Source: JBPOIS01 sp052034295 (GTDB lineage: Bacteria > Pseudomonadota > Gammaproteobacteria > Pseudomonadales > Moraxellaceae). From it: 7,325 bases of DNA. Location: contig JBPOIS010000155.1 of assembly GCA_052034295.1 (NCBI GenBank), positions 1 to 7,325 of the forward strand. Direction: 5' to 3'. Of the stretch, positions 1-6,469 are shown piece after piece; the stretch's first letter is position 1; each line of letters begins with the position of its first letter. Position numbers and translations under genes: made by a program. The notes under the pieces are model-generated. The model had not been told where the DNA came from, made no database searches, and saw only the letters and a list, made by a program, of their open reading frames with translations.

Positions 1-3
1 TTG

Positions 4-119
4 TGCTGACGAACATAGCAAGTTGGAACCACCTGATCCCTTCCCGAACTCAGAAGTGAAACGACTTAGCGCCGATGGTAGTGTGGCATTCGCCATGTGA
101 GAGTAGGTCATCGTCAGCT
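4..119 (+). rRNA. rrf: 5S ribosomal RNA
   Basis: This is the 5S RNA of the large ribosomal subunit and the last gene of an rRNA operon whose 16S and 23S lie upstream of the window. The conserved core is plain: CCGAACTCAGAAGTGAAAC in the loop B/C region, then GCGCCGATGGTAGTGTGG, and GAGAGTAGG near the 3' end. The closing helix I is visible as GCTGACGA (5-12) pairing with TCGTCAGC (111-118), which sets the ends to within a base or two. The length of about 115 nt is normal. The sequence resembles gammaproteobacterial, especially Moraxellaceae, 5S from memory. Confidence 0.96.
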
Positions 120-127
120 CATTATCC

Positions 128-162
128 AAAATCCCCCGGCCTAAACCGGGGGATTTTTTTTT
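128..162 (+). terminator. Intrinsic terminator of the rRNA operon
   Basis: The stem ATCCCCCGG (131-139) pairs with CCGGGGGAT (146-154) around a 6-nt loop and is directly followed by an uninterrupted T run to 162. The A residues at 128-130 can extend the stem against the first T residues. It sits 9 nt after the 5S end, as expected for the end of an rRNA transcript. It should separate rRNA transcription from the methyltransferase gene that follows. Confidence 0.93.
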
Positions 163-284
163 GGCTTGGATTTTTTGAACTTGAAGCGACTTTTTTGTAC
201 TGGGGTCCTTTAGGCTGGTGCATGGGTTTTGAATTTTTTCGCCGGGCTTCCACTCGTGGCGGTCCTCAGGGGAGGGAGCGAGGT

Positions 285-1526
285 ATGTCAACAATTGATG
301 CAGTACAGGTCGTGGCGCTGGTGGATGAGCTGCGGAGCCAGCTTGAGGCCGGGCAACTGACCAAGTGCACGCTGTCGGGGTATCGGGGGCCAGAACCTGA
401 TTTGCAGCGGGTGCTGGTGCGACCCCTGCGCATCAAGGGTGTGCTGCACCTGAGTCTGGTTTATCGCTATCCCACCCGCGACATCACCCGCAACCTGCCG
501 ATTGAGGCCGCACTGGTGTGGCTGCAGGATATGCTGGGGAAGCAGTTTGTCCATTTTTATGCTGAAACCACCACGGAGACCCTGCAATGGCAGCTGGATC
601 GCAAAGGCCGGGTGCAGCAGCACCGCACCCAGAAGGCAGTGCCAAAAACGATTGAGCAGGTGGAGCCGGTACAGGGTCATCAGCGTGAAAAACACCGTGA
701 GCTGGATCTGAAGCAGCCTTATTGGCAGGCTCTGGGCGTTGCCGATGCGCAGGGGCGGCTGATCCCGGCCATGTCGCGCAAATGGAAGCAGATCAATAAA
801 TTCATTGAGATTTTTGCCCATGCTTATGCGCAGCTGCCGGCGTCCATACAGGCGCAGCCTGTGTTGCATGTGGTGGATTTTGGTTCCGGCAAGGGCTATT
901 TGACCTTTGCCCTGTGCGAGTACATTGCGCGGGTGCTGCAGAAAACCCCGAAGGTCACCGGGGTGGAGCTGCGCGGTGAGCTGGTCAGCCTGTGCAATCA
1001 GGCCGCGCACCGGCATCAACTGTCGGGGCTGGCGTTTTTTCAGGGCGATGTGCGCAGCTTCCAGCCTGAGCAGGTGGACGTGATGGTGGCCTTGCACGCC
1101 TGTGATGTGGCCACGGATTTTGCCCTGCACACCGGGGTGCGCCTGGAGGCGGCCATGATCATCTGTGCGCCGTGCTGCCACAAGGAGCTGCGCCCCCAGT
1201 TGCGCGCACCGGCTTTGCTCAAGCCCATGCTGGGCCATGGGGTGCATGCCGGGCAGCAGGCGGAAATGCTCACCGACAGCCTGCGTGCCCTGTTGCTGGA
1301 GGCTGAAGGCTATGATCCACGGGTGTTTGAGTTTGTGGCGCTGGAGCACACCCAGAAAAACAAGATGATTCTGGCGGTGCGGCGGCCTGTCACGGCAGCC
1401 AAAAAACAGCAGGTGCTGGCGCAGGTTGAGGCGCTGAAGGCATTTTATGGCATTGAACGGCAGACCCTCGAAAGTCTCTTGAAAACACAGGAGCTGCCGT
1501 GTCATGGTGAAGAGAATCACATTTGA
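285..1526 (+). CDS. Class I SAM-dependent methyltransferase, Methyltransf_32 (METTL25/Trm13-like) type
   Basis: This 413-residue protein is probably a cytoplasmic S-adenosylmethionine-dependent methyltransferase of unknown substrate. The SAM-binding Rossmann core starts at motif I, VVDFGSGKGYL (D198, G200, G202, G204). The acidic residue that would bind the SAM ribose is E228 in GVEL. ALHACDVATD (269-278) and the Cys-rich CAPCCHKEL (294-302) follow; both are hallmarks, as I know them, of the Methyltransf_32 family that includes METTL25-like and Trm13-related proteins. Upstream lies a family-like segment, SRKWKQINKFIEIF, from about residue 164. The N-terminal 160 residues have no fold I recognise. 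I chose ATG 285 because a strong Shine-Dalgarno, GGAGG (271-275), lies 9 nt before it; the frame stays open back into the 5S gene, and ATG 222 has no such site. The leader (163-284) shows no convincing promoter; TTGAAC (175-180) and TGTACT (196-201) are only 15 nt apart. The next gene starts 11 nt after the stop. The methyltransferase fold is secure; the substrate (RNA, protein or other) is not known. Confidence 0.88.
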   Translation: MSTIDAVQVVALVDELRSQLEAGQLTKCTLSGYRGPEPDLQRVLVRPLRIKGVLHLSLVYRYPTRDITRNLPIEAALVWLQDMLGKQFVHFYAETTTETLQWQLDRKGRVQQHRTQKAVPKTIEQVEPVQGHQREKHRELDLKQPYWQALGVADAQGRLIPAMSRKWKQINKFIEIFAHAYAQLPASIQAQPVLHVVDFGSGKGYLTFALCEYIARVLQKTPKVTGVELRGELVSLCNQAAHRHQLSGLAFFQGDVRSFQPEQVDVMVALHACDVATDFALHTGVRLEAAMIICAPCCHKELRPQLRAPALLKPMLGHGVHAGQQAEMLTDSLRALLLEAEGYDPRVFEFVALEHTQKNKMILAVRRPVTAAKKQQVLAQVEALKAFYGIERQTLESLLKTQELPCHGEENHI

Positions 1527-1537
1527 GGAGTACTTCA

Positions 1538-1870
1538 ATGACTGCCCTGGATCTGAATGCGGTGCGTGAGCGCCTGATCGCCCTGCAGGCCGAATATGAA
1601 CAGCGCATCGGGCAGATCAACCAGCGCCTGTCGCACCCGCCGGAAGACATGGCCAATGACTGGAGCGACCGTGCCAAGCTGCACCAGAACGATGATGCCA
1701 CCTACAGCCTGCGTCAAGAGGCCACGGACAAACTGGCTGAGGTCAGTGCCGCCCTGCAGCGGCTGGAGTCCGGCGGCTATGGCCGCTGTGAGGTGTGTGG
1801 TGAGGACATCGAAACAGGGCGCCTGAGCGCCATGCCGGAAGCGGTGCGCTGCGTGCAGCACGCGCAATAA
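1538..1870 (+). CDS. DksA/TraR-family zinc-finger protein (short DksA-like)
   Basis: This 110-residue protein is likely a secondary-channel regulator of RNA polymerase. DksA itself acts with ppGpp to control rRNA and other promoters. Residues 1-75 form an alternating charged/hydrophobic helix pair (coiled coil). The tip carries D41-W-S-D44-R-A46, matching the DxxDxA motif that DksA needs for activity. The C-terminal finger is C84-EV-C87, 17 residues, then C105-VQ-H108, so the usual fourth Cys is replaced by His, which could still bind zinc. The protein is shorter than E. coli DksA (151 aa) because the N-terminal region is missing, so it is more likely a paralogue than the housekeeping DksA. 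The start at 1538 is set by the Shine-Dalgarno GAGGAG (1525-1530), 7 nt upstream, which overlaps the TGA of the methyltransferase gene. That arrangement implies co-transcription and probably translational coupling. It converges on the next gene with 6 bp between stops and no terminator visible. Confidence 0.9.
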   Translation: MTALDLNAVRERLIALQAEYEQRIGQINQRLSHPPEDMANDWSDRAKLHQNDDATYSLRQEATDKLAEVSAALQRLESGGYGRCEVCGEDIETGRLSAMPEAVRCVQHAQ

Positions 1871-1876
1871 TCTGCA

Positions 1877-2860
1877 TTACTGGTCGCGCCAATAGCACAG
1901 CAGTTGCTGCTGGAGCGGGGCCAGCCATTCGGTCTGGCCCCGCAGCCCCTGCACCAGTGCTGTGGGCAGCTGGGTCAAGCCACAGCGCAGACCGGCAATG
2001 CCGCCCGCAATGCAGGCGGTGGTGTCGGTGTCGTGGCCCAGCCCGATGGCCCGGCGCATCACCGCCCGATAGTCCTCCGCCTGACAGGCCCAGCGCGCGG
2101 AGCGCAGGCTATCCACCACATAGCCACTGCCACCGCAGTGGGACCGGGTGAGCGGTTCATTGTCCAGCGGGCGCAGGTGCTGGTTGACTTCATCCTGATA
2201 TACGGCACCTTCGGGCGTGCATGCATAATACCCTGTCAGCACCTGCACCGCCTGTGGCCAGGGCTCTGGATGCTGTTGCAGTTCAAACCAGGCCCACAGG
2301 CAATACAGGGCACAGCAGGCCTGTGCGCGTGGGTGTGCGTGGGTCACCTGTGATTGGCGGTGTGCCTGTGCAATCAGGAGGTCCACAGGGCCCTGATGCA
2401 CCAGCACCAGCGGCAACACCCGCATCAGCGAGCCATTGCCGTTGCTGTAGTCCGACGTGCCGCCGCATTGTGCGGCAGGCTGTCCCTGTGCCATTTTTTG
2501 CAGTGACTGTGCCGTCTGGATGCCCACATCAAACACCCGCCGGTCCACCGCCAGATGTCCATGCGCATACCAGTCGTACAGGCGCCGCCCCAGATCCTCC
2601 AGATCCAGCTGTCCCTCATGGGCGAGCAGGGACTCCAGCAGGCACAGCGCCTGTGCACCATCATCCGACCAGGTCCCCGGCGGCACTGTCGGGTAGGTGC
2701 GGGCAAAGCCTGCGGGCGGTACGAAGTTGAGCGCAGACAGGTCAGGCAGTTTTTCCGGGGAATTGAATTCATACGGTACGCCCAGCGCATCACCGATCAG
2801 CAGGCCATACAGCCCGCCCAGCAGCCGGTCCTCCATTGGGGTCAGGGTGAGCGCGTTCAT
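1877..2860 (-). CDS. ADP-ribosylglycohydrolase (ARH/DraG family)
   Basis: This 327-residue protein belongs to the dinuclear-metal hydrolases that remove ADP-ribose from proteins or other molecules (DraG, ARH1/ARH3, PF03747). The motifs occur in family order: GLLIGDALGVPYEF (19-32; G23, D24, E31), WSDDG (64-68) with the metal ligands S65, D66 and D67, GNGSLMR (141-147), VTHAHP (172-177), and GLGHDTDTTACIAGG near the C-terminus, where D277, D279 and T280 complete the metal site. All the expected metal ligands are present, so it should be active; Ser replaces the more usual Thr before the two Asp. There is no signal peptide, so it is cytoplasmic. The start at 2860 is supported by GGAG (complement of 2869-2872), 8 nt upstream. 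The start overlaps the stop of a small upstream ORF as ATGA. Its target is unknown: no nitrogenase or dinitrogenase-reductase gene and no ADP-ribosyltransferase toxin is visible nearby, so a DraG role is not supported. Confidence 0.93.
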   Translation of the reverse strand: MNALTLTPMEDRLLGGLYGLLIGDALGVPYEFNSPEKLPDLSALNFVPPAGFARTYPTVPPGTWSDDGAQALCLLESLLAHEGQLDLEDLGRRLYDWYAHGHLAVDRRVFDVGIQTAQSLQKMAQGQPAAQCGGTSDYSNGNGSLMRVLPLVLVHQGPVDLLIAQAHRQSQVTHAHPRAQACCALYCLWAWFELQQHPEPWPQAVQVLTGYYACTPEGAVYQDEVNQHLRPLDNEPLTRSHCGGSGYVVDSLRSARWACQAEDYRAVMRRAIGLGHDTDTTACIAGGIAGLRCGLTQLPTALVQGLRGQTEWLAPLQQQLLCYWRDQ

Positions 2861-2982
2861 GCCTGAGTCTCCGGCACACTGGGAGCGGTCAGTTCCAGCT
2901 GGGCACGGTGGGCGAGGATGGTGCGTTCAAAGCGGGCCGTGGTGCTGACTTCAAGATAACGGGGGGAGGGTGTGGGGGACAT
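2857..2982 (-). CDS. Possible 41-residue small ORF coupled to the ADP-ribosylglycohydrolase
   Basis: An open frame beginning MSPTPSPRYLEV and ending SVPETQA lies directly upstream of the hydrolase gene, and its TGA overlaps that gene's ATG (ATGA). The frame is open as far as 3129, but the candidate promoter -10 at 3023-3028 would put the transcript start near 3016, so ATG 2982 would be the first usable ATG, about 34 nt into the message. I see no good Shine-Dalgarno before it, which weakens the call. The peptide is proline-rich at the N-terminus, then mildly basic and helical (ARFERTILAHRAQLEL), with no signal peptide or membrane segment. I recognise no family. It may be a real small protein, a leader peptide that couples translation to the hydrolase, or simply untranslated leader. 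Confidence 0.4.
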   Translation of the reverse strand: MSPTPSPRYLEVSTTARFERTILAHRAQLELTAPSVPETQA

Positions 2983-3022
2983 GGTGGTTGGGCCTGTGCA
3001 GTTTTTTTTGAGTTCGTTGTGG

Positions 3023-3028
3023 AGTATA
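3023..3028 (-). promoter_or_regulatory. Candidate -10 box for the small ORF and ADP-ribosylglycohydrolase
   Basis: On the - strand this reads TATACT, a 5/6 match to the sigma-70 -10 consensus, in the 143 bp between the glyS terminator and the small ORF. It would start transcription near 3016. The region at a 17-nt spacing reads CTGGTC, a poor -35, which would suit a promoter that needs an activator (see the inverted repeat at 3067-3087). The call rests on the -10 match and position alone. Confidence 0.5.
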
Positions 3029-3066
3029 GCGGGGCAGCGTTCGGCGACCAGTGGCCCACAGGTCTG

Positions 3067-3087
3067 GTGCGACATTAGGTGTCGCAC
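3067..3087. repeat. Perfect 8-5-8 inverted repeat, possible operator
   Basis: GTGCGACA (3067-3074) and TGTCGCAC (3080-3087) are exact reverse complements separated by TTAGG. The repeat centre (3077) is about 61 bp upstream of the start site inferred from the TATACT box at 3023-3028, a common position for activator sites. No T run follows on either strand, so it is not a terminator. I do not recognise the half-site as that of a specific regulator. A dimeric transcription factor site is the best guess. Confidence 0.55.
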
Positions 3088-3125
3088 TGCGGTTGCAGCA
3101 GGTTCGGCAGGATTCGTGCAGCCAG

Positions 3126-3153
3126 ACAAAAACAGCGCCCGATGGGGCGCTGT
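3126..3153 (-). terminator. Intrinsic terminator of the glyQS operon
   Basis: Read on the - strand, ACAGCGCCC and GGGCGCTGT form a perfect 9-bp stem around a CATC loop (3132-3153) and are followed at once by a run of T residues (complement of A 3128-3131, the stem adding one more). It lies about 24 nt after the glyS stop, in the right orientation to end that transcript. Confidence 0.92.
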
Positions 3154-3176
3154 GGTGGCGTCAGCCCACGTTCCGC

Positions 3177-5243
3177 TCAGCCCTGCAACACACTCACATC
3201 GGCCACGCTGAGAAACAGGGCGCGCAGGCGGGCCAGCAACTGCAGGCGGTTGTGCCGCAGGGCCGGGTCTTCGGCCATGACCATCACGGTGTCAAAGAAA
3301 TGGTCCACCGGGGTGCGCAACGCCGCCAGCCGCGTCAGGGCCGTGCTGTAGTCCTGGGCCTCCAGCAGGGGTTTGACCTGGGGTTCCAGCCCTTCGAGCA
3401 CATCGTACAGGCCACGCTCGGCGGCTTCGATCAGCAGGTCAGCATTCACAGCACCCGCGTGCAGCTTTTCCTTGGCGAGGATGTTGGCCACCCGTTTGTT
3501 GGCGGCGGCCAGTGCCTCGGCGTCGGGCAGGGTGCGGAATTGCTGTACCGCCCGGATGCGCCGGTCAAAATCCAGCGGCGAGTGCGGGTTCAGCGCCTGT
3601 ACAGCCTGGATGGTGTCCACGGCCATGCCCTGATCCTCATACATGGCGCGGTAGCGGCCCTTCATGAATTCCATCACCGCATGCAGGGTTTTTTCCGGGT
3701 CGGCAATGCGCGGGCCGTAGTCCTGAATGGCAGCAGCCAGCAGCAGGTCCAGCGGCAGCGACAGTTGTTTTTCAATCATCAGGCGCAGGGCCCCGATCGA
3801 GGCGCGGCGCAGGCTGAACGGGTCCTTGTTGCCGGTGGGGGGCTGGTTGATGCCAAAAATCCCCGCCAGTGTGTCGAGGCGGTCGGCCAGCGCCAGCGCG
3901 GTGCCCGTCTGGGTCTGTGGCAGGGCGTCTCCGGCAAAGCGCGGCAGGTATTGCTCACGCAGGGCCGTGGCCACTTCAGCCGGTTCACCTTCGGCAGCGG
4001 CATAGTAGCTGCCGGCGATGCCCTGTAGCTCGGGAAACTCGCCGACCAGCTCGGTGGCCAGGTCCATCTTCGACAGCAGGCCCGCCCGCTCGGCCCAGGC
4101 CGCATGGGCACCGGTCTGCGAGGCAATCAGGGCCGCCAGCCGGGCAATGCGCTGGGTTTTGTCCCACAGGGTGCCCAGCTGCGCCTGAAACACCTGTTGT
4201 TCCAGTTTGTCCTGACGGCTTTTTAGACTTTGTTTCTGGTCCTGTTTGAAGAAAAATTCGGCATCGGTCAGGCGCGGGCGCACGACTTTTTCATTGCCGG
4301 CAATGATCTGTGCGGGATCCCTGGAGGCAATGTTGCTGATGGTGATAAAGTAGGGCTGCAGCTTGCCTGCGGCATCGACCAAACAAAAATATTTCTGGTT
4401 GTCCTGCATGGTGCTGATCAGGGCTTCCTGTGGGACCGCCAGGAAGCGTTCTTCAAAGCGTGCCCGCAGGGCCACCGGCCATTCCACCAGCGCAGTGACC
4501 TCGTCCAGCAGCTCAGGCGGGGTCAGGGCACGGGCCCCCACATCATCAGCCAGTTGTTCGGTCTGCTGCAGGATGCGCTGCTGGCGCTGCTCAAAATCCA
4601 CCAGCACGTGGGCCTGCGCCAGCGCCTGCACATAGTCCCGCGCATGGGCCAGTACGATCGGCTGTGGCGCATGGAAGCGGTGGCCGTAGCTGGTGTTGCC
4701 GGTGGCAAAGTCCTGCAGGGTGGCCGGAATCACCTCGGCATCGCGCATCAGCACCACCCACTGCACCGGGCGGACAAATTCGGTGCGGCTGGCGGCACTG
4801 CGCATGCGCTTGGCAATCGGCAGCGCATCCAGTGCGTCCTGCAGCAAGCCAGGCAGCAGTTCGGTCATGGCGCGGCCGCTGATGGTCTGGCGGTACACCA
4901 GCCACTCACCCTTGGGGGTGTCGATGCGGCTGAGCTGCTCGACGCTGATGCCCGCCCCGCGCATGAAGCCTTCGAGGGCCCTGGTGGGTTTGCCATCGGC
5001 ATCAAAGCCCGCCACGGCTGCCGGCCCGCGTTTTTCATCCACCCGGTCGGCCTGCCGGTCGGCCAGGTCCTCGATCAGCAGCGCCAGCCGCCGTGGGGCC
5101 GCATAGGCGTGGATCACCCCGTGGGTCAGGCCAGCGGCCTGCAGGCGGGTTTCGACTTCGCTTTTGAGGGCGTCGCGCAGGGTTTTCAGGCTCTTGGGGG
5201 GCAGCTCTTCGCAGCCCAGTTCAAACAGTACAGTGTGGGTCAT
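3177..5243 (-). CDS. glyS: Glycine--tRNA ligase, beta subunit
   Basis: This is the beta subunit of the bacterial alpha2beta2-type glycyl-tRNA synthetase, which charges tRNA-Gly for translation. The beta subunit binds the tRNA. At 688 residues it matches E. coli GlyS (689). It opens with the family signature FELGCEELPPK (7-17), carries FVRPVQW (156-162), an HD-like domain around MDLATELVGEFPELQG (393-408), and ends in a DALR-type anticodon-binding region from about residue 640 (FFDTVMVMAEDP from 649). The frame could start 15 nt earlier at a TTG, but ATG 5243 gives the family's standard N-terminus; a weak GGA lies about 10 nt before it. The gene follows glyQ by 42 bp on the same strand, so both subunits come from one transcript, ended by the hairpin at 3126-3153. 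No frameshift or missing segment is apparent. Confidence 0.97.
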   Translation of the reverse strand: MTHTVLFELGCEELPPKSLKTLRDALKSEVETRLQAAGLTHGVIHAYAAPRRLALLIEDLADRQADRVDEKRGPAAVAGFDADGKPTRALEGFMRGAGISVEQLSRIDTPKGEWLVYRQTISGRAMTELLPGLLQDALDALPIAKRMRSAASRTEFVRPVQWVVLMRDAEVIPATLQDFATGNTSYGHRFHAPQPIVLAHARDYVQALAQAHVLVDFEQRQQRILQQTEQLADDVGARALTPPELLDEVTALVEWPVALRARFEERFLAVPQEALISTMQDNQKYFCLVDAAGKLQPYFITISNIASRDPAQIIAGNEKVVRPRLTDAEFFFKQDQKQSLKSRQDKLEQQVFQAQLGTLWDKTQRIARLAALIASQTGAHAAWAERAGLLSKMDLATELVGEFPELQGIAGSYYAAAEGEPAEVATALREQYLPRFAGDALPQTQTGTALALADRLDTLAGIFGINQPPTGNKDPFSLRRASIGALRLMIEKQLSLPLDLLLAAAIQDYGPRIADPEKTLHAVMEFMKGRYRAMYEDQGMAVDTIQAVQALNPHSPLDFDRRIRAVQQFRTLPDAEALAAANKRVANILAKEKLHAGAVNADLLIEAAERGLYDVLEGLEPQVKPLLEAQDYSTALTRLAALRTPVDHFFDTVMVMAEDPALRHNRLQLLARLRALFLSVADVSVLQG

Positions 5244-5285
5244 GAACAGTGTTTCCAAATCATCAAAAAAGGGCCTGCCTGGGGC

Positions 5286-6278
5286 CTAGCCTTTGGCCAT
5301 GTCGGTGTCTGCCCTGGCCTTCAGCGCTTCGGCTTCGGCCTGTGCGGCCAACTGGGCCAGCACTTCATCGCGCAGCGCCGGTTCAGCCATCGGGAAGCCC
5401 AGTTTGGCACGGGCCTGCACGTAGCTCTGGGCAATCGCCCGCGCAAGCCCGCGCACCCGCAGGATGTAGCGCTGCCGTTCGGTGACGGAAATCGCCCCGC
5501 GCGCATCCAGCAGGTTGAAGGTGTGCGAGGCCTTCACCACCATTTCATAGGCGGGCAGGGGCAGTTCGGCGGCCATCAGCTGGTTGGATTCGGACTCATA
5601 AAAATCAAACAGCTCAAACAGCCGGGGCACGTTGGCGTGCTCGAAATTGTAGGTGGACTGCTCGACTTCATTCTGGTGGAACACGTCGCCATAGGTGACC
5701 CGGCCAAACGGTCCATCGGTCCAGACCAGGTCATACACGCTGTCCACGCCCTGCAGGTACATGCACAGGCGCTCCAGACCGTAGGTGATTTCACCGGTGA
5801 CCGGGTAGCACTCCACGCCGCCAACCTGCTGGAAATAGGTGAACTGGGTGACCTCCATGCCGTTGAGCCAGACCTCCCAGCCCAGACCCCACGCGCCCAG
5901 CGTCGGCGATTCCCAGTTGTCTTCCACGAAGCGGATGTCGTGGGTGAGCGGGTCGATGCCGATTTCTTTCAGCGAATCCAGATACAGCTGCTGGATGTTG
6001 GCCGGGTTGGGCTTGAGTACCACCTGAAACTGGTAATAGTGCTGCAGGCGGTTCGGGTTTTCACCGTAGCGGCCATCCTTGGGACGGCGCGAGGGCTGTA
6101 CATACGCTGCGTTCCAGGTCTCGGGACCGAGTGCACGCAGGAAGGTGGCGGTGTGAAAGGTCCCGGCGCCCATTTCCATGTCATAGGGCTGCAGCACCAC
6201 GCAGCCCTGTTGTGCCCAGAAATTTTGCAGCTTCAGGATCAGGTCCTGAAAGGTAATGTTGGCAATGGCTTTGCTCAT
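5286..6278 (-). CDS. glyQ: Glycine--tRNA ligase, alpha subunit
   Basis: This is the catalytic alpha subunit of the heterotetrameric glycyl-tRNA synthetase, which activates glycine with ATP. The class II motif 2 region is plain: YVQPSRRPKDGRYGENPNR (59-77) followed by LQHYYQFQVV. NGMEVTQFTYFQQVGG (139-154) and motif 3, GEITYGLERL (162-171), follow. The match to E. coli GlyQ as I recall it is near identity over long stretches. The protein has 330 residues against 303 in E. coli; the excess is a C-terminal Ala/Glu-rich helical tail after GFPM (295-298), ending DTDMAKG. I chose ATG 6278 over an in-frame TTG at 6323 because MSKAIANITFQDLI aligns with the family start and because the likely -10 box lies inside the longer version. 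No strong Shine-Dalgarno precedes 6278. It heads the glyQ-glyS operon. Confidence 0.97.
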   Translation of the reverse strand: MSKAIANITFQDLILKLQNFWAQQGCVVLQPYDMEMGAGTFHTATFLRALGPETWNAAYVQPSRRPKDGRYGENPNRLQHYYQFQVVLKPNPANIQQLYLDSLKEIGIDPLTHDIRFVEDNWESPTLGAWGLGWEVWLNGMEVTQFTYFQQVGGVECYPVTGEITYGLERLCMYLQGVDSVYDLVWTDGPFGRVTYGDVFHQNEVEQSTYNFEHANVPRLFELFDFYESESNQLMAAELPLPAYEMVVKASHTFNLLDARGAISVTERQRYILRVRGLARAIAQSYVQARAKLGFPMAEPALRDEVLAQLAAQAEAEALKARADTDMAKG

Positions 6279-6311
6279 GACGACAGCCGTAGGAAAAACA
6301 TGAAAGCGTCG

Positions 6312-6317
6312 AGTATA
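6312..6317 (-). promoter_or_regulatory. Candidate -10 box of the glyQS promoter
   Basis: On the - strand this is TATACT within GGGCTATACTCG, 34 nt upstream of the glyQ ATG, predicting a start near 6305 and a leader of about 27 nt. No good -35 is seen at 16-18 nt spacing. The 9-mer GCTATACTC is shared with the ADP-ribosylglycohydrolase candidate promoter. Position and match make it plausible, without proof. Confidence 0.5.
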
Positions 6318-6469
6318 GCCCAAAGGCCCTGCAATCGCGTGGGCTTGTTGGCGGTTTCAGGCGTTTTGGGATGATCCGGCCACAGGCGCTTTTCAGCGGG
6401 GATTAAGCCGCTTGCGCTATTCTGTGGCAGACAGCGCCGGCTTCCTGCACGGCGCAACAGGAGCAGCAC

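Noticed and set aside
75..284. N-terminal extension of the methyltransferase back into the 5S gene
   Set aside because: The frame is open by chance across the 5S RNA and its terminator; translation from there would be cut off by the terminator, and the good Shine-Dalgarno supports ATG 285.
288..1538. A 416-codon open frame on the - strand
   Set aside because: It is the antisense shadow of the methyltransferase gene, which has SAM-binding motifs and a Shine-Dalgarno on the + strand; the antisense product is His/Gln/Leu-rich with no motif.
1849..1870. Short hairpin (GCGTG/CACGC) at the end of the DksA-like gene as a bidirectional terminator
   Set aside because: The stem is only about 5-6 bp with a tiny loop, lies inside the coding region, and has no T run on either strand.
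3051..4028. A 325-codon open frame on the + strand
   Set aside because: It runs antisense through the glyS C-terminal half and the operon terminator and shows no domain or ribosome binding site.
5244..5285. Separate promoter or regulatory element between glyQ and glyS
   Set aside because: The 42-bp gap has no -10/-35 pair or hairpin; simple co-transcription explains it. No T-box-like leader is seen ahead of glyQ either, as expected outside Gram-positives.
4230..6374. A 714-codon open frame on the + strand
   Set aside because: It lies antisense to glyQ and glyS, whose protein motifs are unmistakable. The long antisense frame is a by-product of GC-rich codon use, and its translation (rich in Gly, His, Gln) has no recognisable domain.
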